From Dromaius novaehollandiae (taxonomy: Eukaryota; Chordata; Aves; Casuariiformes; Dromaiidae), in assembly GCF_036370855.1 (NCBI RefSeq), contig NC_088102.1:41081835-41145834 (forward strand): a DNA stretch of 64,000 nt. The letters run 5' to 3'. Positions 51,801 through 62,703 of this stretch are shown one piece after another. Every line of letters begins with the position of its first letter. Within the stretch, counting starts at the first letter, position 1. Below the pieces are notes generated by a model, which was not told where the DNA came from, made no database searches, and worked only from the letters and a program-made list of their open reading frames with translations. Made by a program: the position numbers and the translations under genes.

Positions 51801-54800
51801 CATCTGTAGAATGAGCATCTGTGTATTGTCAAAATTTACTCTTACTTGTATCTAATTCTGTCATTTGTATTCAGGAAAAGGTGGCATGTTCTGGGAAGTG
51901 AATCACTTTATTTCCGTTTGGATGATGCTTAGCTGCCAATTATTTCGCTTGAGACTTCCCTAACTAGTCTTTTAACCAACAGTGTCCCCTCGTGACTGAT
52001 TTATGAAGAACAGTCATTTTTGTTCTGCAGCAGAAAGCTTTCCCTTTGCTTCTCTGATCTGTCTGAATTTCATTTTGCTGGCATCCCTTCCGTACTTGTG
52101 TAATGACACTGCATTTGCAAACTTTCCTTTCAGTGGCTGTCAGCAGTTATTTCATAGGAGGTAACACTGTCATCTATTCCCAGTCTTTTTATCATGCTTG
52201 GGATCAGCTGAGAGTAAGAGCTTTGGGCTTTGTAACCCTTTGACATCCCTATGGGAATGAGGGATGTCAAAGAAGAAACTTAAAGAAACTTAGTTACCCA
52301 TATGATTTTTGCCTGTTCTTTGCCACTTTAAGAACTGCCAGGATTTTACTATGACTCAGAAAAGAACCGCTATTTTCGTCTACTGCCTGGGCATAATAAC
52401 TGCAACCCACTCACCAAGGAGAGCATTCAGTACAAGGCGATGGAATGTAAAAGACTGAGACTCTTAGAAGAGGAAGAAAAACAAAAGAAGGTAGGCTCTG
52501 AAAAAGAATGAAGTTACTTTATTGTGTTCTGACCCAGGACAGATCACAAGCTAAACTCCTTCAATTAAGCTGGCTGGAAAATGAGAATTCTTTTTTGCTG
52601 AGAGTTTAGAGTCCTTGAAGTTCTTGAAGAACTTGTTTGTTCTACACAGGAATGAAAACAAGCCATTTCCAGTACTAAGTTTGTGAAGAGACAGGAGCTG
52701 TGCTCAGAATAGCAGCTAGTCCAACAGTTACACTCCACTCAGGATATTGGATGCCGGGTTTGAAATCCCTGCTTGGAATTTGCAAAGTGGAGTCTTAATT
52801 GTAGGTTTTCCATATGCTTAGTAAACACATTGATCATATTCCCGGACCTTGAGAAACAGTACTAATGAAGTACTAATTGAAACAGCATTTCTGTGAAGAA
52901 TTCTTATTTTATTTTTTTGATAGGAAAAAAACAAAGTTGGTCTTACCTTTATCATCAAGAGCATATAGGCTTTCCAGGCATAAACTTTAAGGCATAAGGT
53001 GTTAGAGCAGAGTAAATATTGCTGAATAATATTAGTAGTCTGGGTAAAATACCTGACAAGGATATTTTGTAATTACCTGAAAACCAAGAGTTTTGTAGCT
53101 TTAGAAGTCAGTATTGTAGCTCAGCTTGAATGTGCGGAGTATTAAGTGCTCTCACTTGGAAGGAGTGCAGTATTTTTTTTCGTAGGTAATGAAGTTCTGA
53201 CTTCAACCAGCAATTCAGCTCTTCTGTCTTCACTATGAAAATGCTACAGATGTCTCCATAATTTAGCTGTTTCCATGAGCAGTTTAGTTTTATTTTCAAA
53301 ATGCTGCTTGCCAGGTTGTTTTTAATGGGAACTGTGGATATATATCTCTTCTCAAAATCTGGCTGTTGAATTGGGTGTCTGAATCAGGTCCCAGATGCAA
53401 ACGTTTTGACTCTTCAATGCTTGCTTTGTCAGAGCATTATCAAAAATGTCTTACTCCTAAAGTCTGCCAAATATTCTTTCCTTGGCTGTCCCCAGTGTTT
53501 AAAGTGTTCACATGAAATTTTGAAGTGTGATGAATGGAAAAGCAGTTTAGGGCAACATTAAGACTGCGTAGTTAGTAGCAGTCTTGTGGTGATAGAACGT
53601 TTTGCTATATATTAAGAATTTAAGGTGTTACAGTGAAACCAGAAGGTGACTTCACACCTCAAGGTGGTACTACTGATTATGTCAAGTACAAATAATGGCT
53701 AGATTTTTTTCAGTTTTTGTACTTAGGAGCACTTCGCCTCTCTGAGAATTTGCTCTTGATTATATTTCTCCTTTTTGCCTACTTGCCTTAGTAGACTATG
53801 GAGGTGGTGCTGGAATGTGTTTTACAGACTTTTTTGAAATTTTCATTTTTATTTTTATATATAAATGTAGGCTAGAGGAAAAAGTTAACAAAACGTCCCA
53901 AACATCAAGGATCCATGGCTGTGTTTGAAACATAAACAAGCAAATAACTGAATGTGCTTACATTTTATTCTCTTCTAGAAAACAGCAAGGGCTGGACTGA
54001 ACTCATCTATGCTGTTACATAAAAGGCAGCTAGGTTTGCTCAGCTCCACAAGTTATTGCAGGTAAAATGATTTGAATTCTTTTCTGTTTGCGCTACCACG
54101 TTCTGCTGTTAGCGCAACTGTTCCTGTCAGTTTTTTGCATTCTCTGCTGTTCCAGTTAGGACAAGAGAGGAACATATTAGTTACAATAAAATAGTTATAT
54201 TTCTTTATAATCAGATCCTGCCTTGTTTTCCATTACAGGCTAAATCATGCACGCCTAGAGAAGGGTTCGCAGACCTTCCCAAAAGTGCTGAGAATTAGAA
54301 TGAGGAAAATATTACCTAATCTCAAATAGTTGGAGTGTAAAACTTGACGCTTTTCTCAGTATATGCTGTTCTGCCACATTGTGCTTTATAAATACAGTGC
54401 AGCTTTCCTTTAGATAAATGATCTTCAGCTGACTTAGACTCTCTCCAGCATCTCTATACTCAGATTCAGTAACACCATAGAAGGCAAATCAGTAACTTAG
54501 TATGTTGTTGTTTCTGCTACCAAAGGTATACTGGGGCTTGAAATAATGGAATGAAAAAGCTGTGGGAGATGCACATATTCGTGGGCTATATAAGTGAAAC
54601 TGAGGCCTGCTAGTTGTTCAGACGTTTTATCTTTTGTGACTGAGAAGCAGTTCCGTCTCTCATTCCACAGTTCTTTTCGTTGGCATTAAACCTAGGCATA
54701 TCTAATTTTTCCCCCCCCCCCCCCCCCCCTTTACAGACTAGTCCATGAATTAAAAGTAAGCTGCATGCAGAGGAGGAAGATAGAAATTCACAGTCCAGAT

Positions 54801-57800
54801 TCCTCAGTCGCTGGAACCAACAATTTTAAAATAATTGTGGTATGTTATGAGAGCTGTTAAGCCTTTAGGATAAAGGGGGCCTGTCTTCACTGGAAATTCG
54901 GGATCTTGTAATTGAATCCCACAGGTCAGGGATTTCAAGGATGCATTATTTGGGTTGTGTTAGTTCTCAAAAACTGTACTCAGTAATTTTTATAACAGGT
55001 AGGAAGAGGCTGTTCCTTGCCTAGAAAGGGGAAATGATGAAAAGGATAGATATGACAATGATTTTTTGGAGCTGACCAACATGTTCTCTTGAGAAATACA
55101 CAAGAGTCATAATTAGTGGATAGTTGAGTGGATAATTAGGTTTTTTTTTTTTAAGGGAAGATGAAGAAAATGGAAGAGAAGAATTTGTGGAGTAATGAAG
55201 TCTATGGTTCCTAGAGTCTATGTAGATCAGTAATGATTTCACATCTGATCCTCTGAAGGCAGTTCCTACTGTTTTTGATGGTACTATGTGTGCAAGAGAG
55301 GTTTCAAATGCAGGAAGTTCTCTTGTACCAGCTTCCGGCCTTGTAAACACTTCATGAGTTGCCAAAGTCAGAAGGGAGTTGGAAACTTAACATTATAAAG
55401 CAAAAGTTGAAGTTTAATGCCAGCTGTTTCACTGCAGCATGATCCAGCAAGAGGAGAAGGCTTTTGTGCAGTGTAGGAGAATTCCAATTTCATAGTTCGT
55501 AAGACTTAAAATTTGTTGTGCTGAGCCCTCCACAGATACCAGTCTGTGCTCACTAATTATCCAGAGTAAGTGGCCAGAATAGGTGTAATTGGAAGGAGTA
55601 TTTCTTGTTGTTAAAGAACTGCCTCCTCTTAAGTTACTGAATGTTTTCTGTGCATGTATATAAAAAGAAGGTGGCCACTCTGTTTTAGAGATGAGTGAAA
55701 AGCGGGTGGTGGTGAAGGGATCAGAATTAATGTGTTTCTTCAATTTAGACCTAATACAGCTACCTCAAAATATTTTTCCCAGTAGGTTTCCAATATGACA
55801 ACGCTTTTATTTTACAGGCAGATGTTGCTTGTGAGCGGATATTCACTGTGAATGATGTAGAACATGGAGGGTGTAAATACGGTATCATCAATCTCAGTGG
55901 TTTGGGGAAGGAGTCTCTTACTGTGGAGATGTATGACAACCTCTACTTCACAAACCGCAAGGTACTGTGTTCTATTCCTGCTTCCTTCAGTTGTGTTCTC
56001 TAAATGCTGTCCCTTGAGAAGCAAAGATAGAAATGCCTGAGGGCTGGGGAGTAGGTTAAGAGGAGAGAATGGAAGAATCTGGCAATGCGAAGTTCTGATG
56101 AACAGAATTGCACTAGCCATGTCTCTGATAGTTCTCTATACCAGCCTTAGTTCTCAGGAGAGAGATGTTCACATGGAACAGAAAGCTATGTGGAAGGTAC
56201 CACGTTCCAGGGATAGTGCTTACTTCAGAGTTGCGCTTGGCAGTAGCTGACAGAACTAATGTTGAAGGCTAGAAACTACTAGGATTTGTTTGTTTCTTTC
56301 TTAAAAATGAGTTTGGAGAAAATATGTTTATTCTTGAACAGGAAGAATATTTACATCCTCTGCATATTGGGATTCTTTTAGGGATGCTGCCTTAAATAAC
56401 AGGATATGCTTGATGCTTCAGTTCACATTTGGACAGACTTCTGAATGCTGCCCTGTCTCCCTCTACATTTAAGAGGACTGTGAAGCTAAAATGGTTTTTT
56501 GTGTGCCATAACTCTAGTTAGTGGGCTAAGCATATGTGCCTAGGTCTTAGTCTCATGTCATCTTTGCATGGAAATACCCTTTCATGAATTGTACAAGAGA
56601 CCACAAAAATGCTATGTTGTCTTGTGTCTGAAGGTGAATTCTGTGTGCTGGGCATCATTGACTCATCCAGATTCTCATGTTTTATATCCTTTTAAAAATG
56701 CAATATTTCAGTTCTACTTTCAGTAGTCTGCCTCATGCTGCACAAAAAAGTTAACTTCAGGAAGAAATTTCACATACTTCCCCCAGAAATAATATTTTCC
56801 TGAAAAATAGAGAAAATTATGAAAATTGAAAGAAGGTGGAGTTAGTGAGACGCATGTAAGCTGCTGCTATATAGATATATGTAGTGTTGTTCCAATATTA
56901 TAGTGAGCGGAAGACCACATTTGCTACTGTGCAGAATTCCCACTTCATTAACAGTGTAGATGCCATATCCAAAATGACCACTCTTTGAAAGTGAGTTGGC
57001 AGGCTTCTCATCAGGATATTGATGGGGGCTGAGAATAGCAGCAACGTACTGGCATCACACACTGCCACTTTCAGAGTGTCTTCCGCAAATTTGTCTTAGA
57101 AGAAGAGGAAGGTTGGTTTTATGGTAGAGGAACTAGTGATGGAAGATGCAGAATCACAGGAAAGAGGAAGGAAATGGGGTTTTAATGTGGGAGATGGCAG
57201 ACAACAGATGTACCACCGAAGTATCAAAAGAGAGGATGTAATATGCTAATGTGCATAATTTCTCATGGGAGAGGCCAAGAAATTCACAACTGATCCAGAA
57301 GGTGGCAGGAATCCATCAGACTTGCTCAGGGCTGGATGGGAGTTACGGATTGTTTGATTTAATTATTTTATGCTTTTGTCTAGTCATGTCACAGATTTAC
57401 CACACTGAACTTGAAGAACAAGTTTAAAATCCTATTCATACCTGCTATAATGTTTAGAAAGTATTTCAACATAACCTAAAATGAGGCTTCCTTGCCTCCC
57501 CCGTGTGCCTGTGCCCCTTTGCCCAACCCATCTCCATGAAAAACAGATCTAAATTAGTGCAGCATCATCAACATGTAAAGATGAAAAGAATGATCCATGG
57601 TTTTTGTGGGTTTTTTGCTTGTTTGTTTTTCTATCATTAGAAAGAACAGGAGATGCCTTAGTATTCCTCTCGCATTCTCTTTCTGGGTAATGTAAGTACA
57701 CAAACTAGAAATGGAGTTCTTTCTATCCCTTCCCTATGGAAGAAAGGAAGTGTTGAGACTTGATTGTAAAATGTAAAGCACATCAAGGGTCTCAGAAGAC

Positions 57801-60800
57801 GTTACTAAAGGGAAAGTATGGTGAGCTGCTGTTGCGTCTAGCATCTTGCTTTTCTCGTCTATAAATGTTAAGCAGCCTGATTCTTTCTAGGCAGAAATCA
57901 TTGTTTTCCTTAACTCACTCCAGCAAGCTGTGTCTCATGGGAATTGCAGAAACACCAGGCTGTGCCAGTCTGCTTCCAGCGTCGTTGTTCAGCAACTCTA
58001 ACCCAGGTAGGGTGGAGGGGTTGGGTTTTTTGTTTGTTTTCTAGTTTAGGATAACAGTTACAGTATGAACAGAGCATGAAGGAGAGATTACTTCTGTATC
58101 TTTTTTCTTTAGTAGTTGGTGACATTGTTGTATTCTTGTAAAGTGTAGAAAGCCTCTAACAGTATAAGAAGTGGACGGGTCAAAGAACTGACTTGAAGAA
58201 TTAACTAACAAGCAGCATTCATGGCACTAGTTTATTTTTAGCTTCTGATGATGTAGTATTTGACTTAGGCAGGAGAACATCTCGCTTGTAAAGTGAGATT
58301 TGAGATTTTTCATGTTAGTAGCTCAGCCTGCAACTAATCCACAGAAGCTGGAAACAAGAGGTACTCAGTTTTTCTCATCTAGAATCATTTCCTTATTTAG
58401 AACCATTGCAGAATCCTTTCTCGTAGTAGCTTCTCAACTATGCTCAGTGGATTAATCAAAGATGGAAAGGTTTTGATAAATGTCTTGGCCCAAAGCTCCC
58501 TTTCAAGCACTGGACATCACACTCAGTTGTGTGTTCTTAGGGGCAGGATTTTGTATTCATTGCACTTAACTTCTTTGATAGATGTCAAAACCATGCTAAT
58601 ACAGTAGAGAGTCGTCTAACCTGGTGACCTGTCATGATCAGTTAAGTTTATACAGATGAAATCTGCGATAGATAAAAATGTAAAATTGCTCCATGACTCA
58701 TTTAATGTCATGCTATTTCTGGAGGCTTTTTTTTTTTAAAAAAAAAAGACAGATACACAGGATTAGCATGAGCTGGACAAGTCACTTCTGGAAGACAGAG
58801 GGCTACTTGACCAGTATGCCCTACTGCTCAGTAAAACATTTTAAGCCCTGTGCCATAGATGCTGAGTTCCACCAAACTCCTTCTGTCTACTATTTCCTAT
58901 TGACAGTTTAAGGTATTTCCAAGTGTCATGTCATGCCGTAGGTCACTCTCCTACATTGTTATGAGGGACCATTGCTAAGTAGTTAGAGAGTTAAGTAGAA
59001 CTTAAACTGTGGTTTGTTTTAAGACATATCACCTGCGTTGCCAGACATCAGGATGAGCACGGTGGATATGCTATTGAAGTCAGTGATGTCAAGTAGACTT
59101 TGGCTGGGTAGGAGCTACATGAGTAAAAGTCAAATCTAAGGTGTTGTTGCTTACTCAGACCTGTCTTCTAAAACAGAAACAGAAAAAAAGGGAGACAATT
59201 CTAATCTATCTGCACCCCTTTCTTTTTTTCTTCTTTCCTTCTATTTCTTTTCCCACTTTTTTTTTTAATTGTTCTGTCTTCACTGTTTCGAAAACTTTCA
59301 GATTAGGCTTTGGCTAATCTATGGGTTCTAGAGTAAATAAGATGTTTTCTGTTTCCAGCCCAGGTAGTCTTGCAAAAAATGGCAAACTTAATGCTGTCAG
59401 GCCAGTGTTACTTCTCTCTTCCCTGCCATGGCAAGCCCTCTGACTACTGAGTAGATTTTACCATCTATCGTGATCATCTGTCTATCTAGTCTACAAGACT
59501 TCAGCTTACAATCATGAAATCCCGTTTTGTGCTGTCTCTTGAGTAGCACAGGGACACTTGATTGGGTAACACTGTGGGTCTCTGCCTCCAATTGCAATGT
59601 TAAAAGAGGTATGGAGATCAGGAGAAGCTTTCTGAGTTATCATGCTGTCCTTATAATTTTATGGATGCTTCATGTGTTGTTCCTCTTTCCTAGGAGATGG
59701 ACCTGGAATGTTGTGCAGCTTTAAAATATCCACTGCCTGGTCCTGTGCTTGGTGCCTGAATCCCCAAGCAGACAACTGCTTCAGCACAGGTGAGTTGCAA
59801 AGGTAGTTACCCTCTTTATCACGGAGAGAATGACTTCTTGCACTTAATCTCCCAGGTGCTTCTCACATCACAGCTAAATGAACATAATCTGTCTTCTTCA
59901 GGCCTGACACGACGAGTTCTTGTGACCAATGTAGTGACAGGGCATCGACAGACATTTGGAACCAGTAGTGATGTCTTAGCACAACAGTTTGCCACACAGG
60001 TAGAAAGAAATGTATACCCTTAATTTTTCAGAGCTCTGTCTTGTTGATGGCCTTTTTGTTCTGTTTGTGATAGAACTCGTCATGCTATACGTAAGGTTAT
60101 GATTACAGTTACTGTTAGACAACTATTCTACAACAGAGCTGATATGATCTGATGCTGACACAATGGAAAAGCAAAAAAATCAGCTGATTTCAAACTCCAT
60201 GGCAAAAGGGGCAACTTTGTTAAATGTACAGAGGTAAAGGAAATGAAACAAATATAAAGAGCAGCAGTAATAATGCATTGTAACATTTGGGAAGGTGTTC
60301 ATTTTGTGCCAAATGAACTCAATACAGAGAGTGTTAGTGAAATACTTTGTTTTCATTTTGCAAGACGAAGACGACCCTTATAAAATACTAATTGACTTGT
60401 TTGCAAACCCTCAGTGAGAGGGGTTAACCTGGAACATGAGGATTCCTGTTCCCATTCTGCTGTTATATTAGGCTAAGTTTCTGCTTACCAAGCTGAACTC
60501 TTACAGCTAAATAATTGAGGTTTGAAAGGAACTAATGAGTTGACTGAAAAATGTTGCAGCGTGTAATAGAAACTCTGGTTCTTAGTTCTTTAATGCCTAT
60601 GTTAATAAAATTGTGTGACAACTGCAATGGAGACCTCAAAAGCTTGACATGGCTACTGTCTGTATAACTTAATCACTACATCTCTTGTTTCATTTACATA
60701 CTACATTTCTTCTTTTCTTGGATTCTTCCAGACACCAGTGCTGTACAATGGCTGCCGTTCAGGTGAGATTTTCAGCATTGATGTGCGTCAACGCAACAGA

Positions 60801-62703
60801 AAGGGCCAGAGCTGGAAGGCAATTCGTCTCTTCCATGACTCAGCAGTTACATCTATTCGCCTTCTCCAAGCTGAACATTATCTTATAGCAGCAGATATGG
60901 CTGGAAAGGTACAGTTTTATGGCTTTTAGGAAGAATTTGATATTGTTCCTTTCAGTAACTGGACACTGACAGGCTCTTATCCAAGGTCTGAGGGAAGACA
61001 CCCAGTATTTTGAGAGAAGCAATTGCTGTTATCTGCCCTTTCTCTCACTCATTTGTCCCCTAAACTGTGTATTCCTGTGGTGATTCATATAAAGCCTGAA
61101 GATTTTTTTCAGTTCAATAGTTCAAAGGAATTAAGATTTGTCTGAGGCCCAATTATTAGTCTTCAGTAAAAAGTAAGGGAGACCGTACTTAATTTACTAA
61201 GTCTGTTGCGAGGTGGAAAAAGAATACAATTTACTGAGTGGTGTGTGTGGTGTGTGTGTATGTTTTTTTTGTTTTTTTTTTTTTTAATACTTTCCAGTAA
61301 CTAGTGTTTTCAATGGGTATTCACATTGTTGGCTACTTAACTGGGTGACAGTTCCATATTTTGATCCTTCTTGCTCCCTACTTCCAGGTGCACTTATTTA
61401 CCAACTGTCAAGTGGTCCCTGCTTTGTTAATAATGCCCTCTTTTGAAAAAATTACTTGAACTTGCAGATAAAACTGTGGGACCTGAGAACAGCAAAATGT
61501 GTGAAACAGTACAAAGGCCATCACAATGAATATGCTGTTCTCCCTTTGCATGTAAATGAGGAGGAAGGACTTCTGACAGCAGGTAGGTTGACTTTTGTCC
61601 CTGTACTTGTAGACTGCCTGGCAGTGATTTCTTATGCCTGGAGAGTGTTTTTTAGGTGTAGCTGTTGGACGCTCTAAGGCTGTTGATTCTTTGGAACAGA
61701 CAGAAACTCAGCCTTAGACAAAGCATAATAAACTATGAAAAGGAATGAATAATATTATGGATGCACACTTACTGTAATGACTTCTCTGTGGCTCTCAACT
61801 GCTGTGTCCCGTAAAAATCTCACTATCCTTTCCACAGTGTGTCTCAAAAGGAGAGCAGAAAATACTTGATTTTGAAATTTAGGGAAGCAACACAGAAAGA
61901 GGAATCTTAAAATACTAACATAATATACAGGCAAAGACCATGTATGTTTTTCTTTAATGCTTAAATGGGTACTGTGGTAGACTGAAGCACTAGCACGTAA
62001 GCATAACGCTTTGTACCCTGTCTGTACCACTCATGTTTGTTTTGAATATACTTGGATACAGTTTGTTTGTTTATTTGCAAAGGGATAAGTAACAATCATA
62101 AATAAGGCAACCCCCCTGAATCCTCATAGTATTGCCAAGTTTCTCAAAGTCACCATGAACACAGTAACCTACTCTCCTCAGATTTTTCAATAAGTGGCAA
62201 TGATGAGAATTCTCTTTAATTAGACAAGCTGGGTTTTTTGGCTCAGGAGCCTGATAATGAGGAAAGCATTTGAAATACTGATTTATCATGCCTTTTATTG
62301 ATGGATAGGAAATGCATATTTTTCTCACCTTCTCACAGTGTAGAGTTTGTTTCCTAAAATGTTAATAAGCATTTTGCTTGCTCTGTGTGTGTGGAAGTGG
62401 CAGGCTTTTTTCCCACAGACCTGCTGCTGCTGCTCTGATAAAAATCTTGCAGAGCTGTATACAATACCTCTTGTGTGGTGTTGATTTTTTGATGTCTTTT
62501 ACTCTCCAGTTGGCCAGGATTGCTACACTAGAATCTGGAGTCTCCAAGATGCCCATCTGCTCAGAACCATCCCTTCTCCCCACCCATCGTCCAAAGATGC
62601 CATTCCCAGTGTGGTGTTTTCCTCAAGACTTGGGGGTAGCCAAGGAGTTCCTGGCTTGCTCATGGCTGTCAAACAGGATCTCTACCACTTCTCCTATAAC
62701 TGA
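48775..62703 (+). CDS. DCAF4: DCAF4, DDB1- and CUL4-associated factor 4 (13 coding exons)
   Basis: DCAF4 (WDR21) is a WD40 protein that binds DDB1 and acts as a substrate receptor of CUL4-RING E3 ubiquitin ligases. Joining the exons listed separately gives 501 codons and a TGA, close to the roughly 495 residues of the human protein, with every phase consistent. Residues 1-68 are basic, His-rich and then Ser-rich, probably disordered. Residues 69-121 carry the conserved [20 protein letters not shown] block. The beta-propeller covers roughly residues 220-501. The DDB1-binding WDxR (DWD box) is WDLR at residues 403-406 and a last WD-type repeat starts near YTRIWSL at 443-449. Intron 2 is GC-AG and intron 8 is U12-type AT-AG. 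No frameshift or premature stop is present, so the gene looks functional. Confidence 0.95.
48885..48890 (+). other. DCAF4: GC-type 5' splice site (GC-AG intron 2)
   Basis: AAG|GCAAGT matches the strong consensus seen at GC donors. Exon 3 begins in the third codon position (A|CCT), which requires the upstream exon to end after two bases of a codon. The nearby GT at 48889 would end the exon in phase 0 and give an immediate TGA. The GC donor is therefore the only nearby site that keeps the frame. Intron 2 is 48885-50506. Confidence 0.8.
49147..49177. repeat. Interlocking inverted repeats in DCAF4 intron 2
   Basis: ATATTGATGC (49147-49156) pairs with GCATCAATAT (49161-49170). Alternatively CCTTTGCAT (49156-49164) pairs with ATGCAAAGG (49169-49177). 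The two hairpins share bases and exclude each other. Confidence 0.85.
49285..49400 (-). repeat. MIR-type SINE remnant, minus strand (DCAF4 intron 2)
   Basis: AAAGTAGGCGTTATTACCAC, then AGCAGATCAGGTAACTGAAA and CAAAGAGG...TTGGGAATAATTCACTGCC, follows the reverse-complement MIR order (GAGGTAGGTATTATTATCCC, GATGGGGAAACTGAGGC, GAGAGG...AAGTCACTTGCCC). Diverged; ends approximate. Confidence 0.6.
49641..49662. repeat. (CA)n microsatellite
   Basis: An alternating CA tract with one CG interruption in DCAF4 intron 2. Confidence 0.9.
50507..50601 (+). CDS. DCAF4: DCAF4 coding exon 2 (exon 3)
   Basis: The acceptor CTTTTAG|A and donor CCAG|GTAAGA frame 95 nt encoding [13 protein letters not shown] and the Ser-rich [16 protein letters not shown], residues 38-68, with split codons at both ends. 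It is the low-complexity linker that precedes the conserved ELPGF block, as in the mammalian protein. Confidence 0.85.
52238..52272. repeat. Perfect 13-bp inverted repeat in DCAF4 intron 3
   Basis: CTTTGACATCCCT (52238-52250) and AGGGATGTCAAAG (52260-52272) flank a 9-nt loop, about 60 nt before the exon 4 acceptor at 52332. Confidence 0.9.
52333..52490 (+). CDS. DCAF4: DCAF4 coding exon 3 (exon 4), conserved N-terminal block
   Basis: Encodes [20 protein letters not shown] and [20 protein letters not shown], then a Glu/Lys-rich helix ending EEEEKQKK (residues 70-121). This is the most recognisable DCAF4 segment and starts with the split Glu codon. Acceptor TTTAAG|AA, donor AAG|GTAGGC. Confidence 0.97.
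53979..54061 (+). CDS. DCAF4: DCAF4 coding exon 4 (exon 5)
   Basis: Acceptor CTTCTAG|AAA, donor TGCAG|GTAAAA. Encodes [19 protein letters not shown] and LLSSTSYC (residues 122-148), matching the ARMGFNASSMLRKSQLGFL region of mammalian DCAF4. Ends in a split Arg codon. Confidence 0.93.
54711..54736 (+). other. DCAF4: Acceptor with 19-nt C homopolymer polypyrimidine tract
   Basis: The 3' splice site of intron 5 has a run of 19 C (54711-54729) followed by TTTACAG. The polypyrimidine tract is thus almost entirely cytosine and directly abuts the acceptor of exon 6. Homopolymer length may vary or be mis-sequenced. Confidence 0.85.
54737..54839 (+). CDS. DCAF4: DCAF4 coding exon 5 (exon 6)
   Basis: Encodes [19 protein letters not shown], then [15 protein letters not shown] (residues 150-183), aligning with LAHELRLSCMERKKVQIRSM of the mammalian protein. 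Donor GTG|GTATGT, phase 0. Confidence 0.93.
55818..55961 (+). CDS. DCAF4: DCAF4 coding exon 6 (exon 7)
   Basis: 144 nt in phase 0 at both ends, encoding [18 protein letters not shown], then [20 protein letters not shown] and [10 protein letters not shown] (residues 184-231). FTVNDV, YGIINL and NLYFTNRK are conserved DCAF4 signatures and begin the propeller. Confidence 0.95.
56634..56683 (+). CDS. DCAF4: DCAF4 coding exon 7 (exon 8), short, followed by U12 donor
   Basis: 50 nt encoding [16 protein letters not shown] (residues 232-247) plus two bases. Acceptor CTGAAG|GTG. The exon ends directly before ATATCCTTTT, the U12-type 5' splice site. If the intron is retained, the frame runs into TAG at 56724-56726. 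Confidence 0.88.
56684..57923 (+). other. DCAF4: U12-type AT-AG intron (DCAF4 intron 8)
   Basis: The 5' splice site is ATATCCTTTT (56684-56693), an exact match to the AT-class minor-spliceosome donor. The branch-point motif TTCCTTAAC (57906-57914) is also exact, with the branch A 10 nt from the CAG acceptor ending at 57923. There is no usable GT donor at the end of the conserved exon 8 sequence, and the phases (2, then 1 base) fit. The junction codes F-K before LCLMG, one residue more than the mammalian SHILLCLMG. Confidence 0.87.
57924..58006 (+). CDS. DCAF4: DCAF4 coding exon 8 (exon 9)
   Basis: Encodes [20 protein letters not shown], then LFSNSNP (residues 249-275), near-identical in pattern to LCLMGLAETPGCATLLPASLF of mammalian DCAF4. 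Donor CCCAG|GTAGGG leaves a split Gly codon. Confidence 0.93.
58727..58747. repeat. T11-A10 palindromic run in DCAF4 intron 9
   Basis: A run of T (58727-58737) immediately followed by a run of A (58738-58747); a simple self-complementary tract. Confidence 0.85.
59215..59268. repeat. Polypyrimidine tract in DCAF4 intron 9
   Basis: Mostly C/T (CTTT, TTCTT, CCTTC words) on the plus strand, with a few A. It is about 430 nt before the exon 10 acceptor. Confidence 0.7.
59694..59789 (+). CDS. DCAF4: DCAF4 coding exon 9 (exon 10)
   Basis: Acceptor TTCCTAG|GA, donor ACAG|GTGAGT. Encodes [20 protein letters not shown], then [11 protein letters not shown] (residues 277-307), matching GMLCSFRIPGAWSCAWSLN of the family. 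The following intron is only 112 bp. Confidence 0.94.
59902..59999 (+). CDS. DCAF4: DCAF4 coding exon 10 (exon 11)
   Basis: Acceptor CTTCAG|GC, donor CACAG|GTAGAA. Encodes [20 protein letters not shown], then [12 protein letters not shown] (residues 309-340), the highly conserved VVTGHRQ...SDVLAQQF segment. Confidence 0.95.
60732..60908 (+). CDS. DCAF4: DCAF4 coding exon 11 (exon 12), WD repeats
   Basis: 177 nt, phase 0 on both sides, encoding residues 341-399: [20 protein letters not shown], then a basic loop and [20 protein letters not shown], then [16 protein letters not shown] and MAGK|IKLWDLR form a canonical WD40 repeat across the next splice junction. Confidence 0.96.
61241..61284. 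repeat. (GT)n followed by T-runs, DCAF4 intron 12
   Basis: GTGTGTGTGGTGTGTGTGTA (61241-61260), then two long T runs with single G interruptions. Confidence 0.85.
61468..61582 (+). CDS. DCAF4: DCAF4 coding exon 12 (exon 13), DWD box
   Basis: Encodes [20 protein letters not shown], then [18 protein letters not shown] (residues 400-437). WDLR (403-406) is the WDxR motif that contacts DDB1 in DCAF receptors, followed by a GH...NEY start of the next blade. Acceptor TTGCAG|ATA, donor GCAG|GTAGGT. Confidence 0.96.
62510..62703 (+). CDS. DCAF4: DCAF4 coding exon 13 (exon 14), stop codon
   Basis: Acceptor CTCTCCAG|TT completes Val438. Encodes [20 protein letters not shown], then [40 protein letters not shown] and SYN before TGA (62701-62703). 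The end parallels the mammalian GLLMAVGQDLYCYSYS terminus. Confidence 0.96.

Noticed and set aside
55021..55365. 114-codon minus-strand frame in DCAF4 intron 6
   Set aside because: No recognisable domain, located inside an intron and antisense; no promoter or splice support.
56679..56690. GT within CATGTTTTAT as an ordinary GT donor for DCAF4 exon 8
   Set aside because: Poor donor consensus and wrong phase for exon 9; the adjacent U12 donor ATATCCTTTT and U12 branch site explain the junction.
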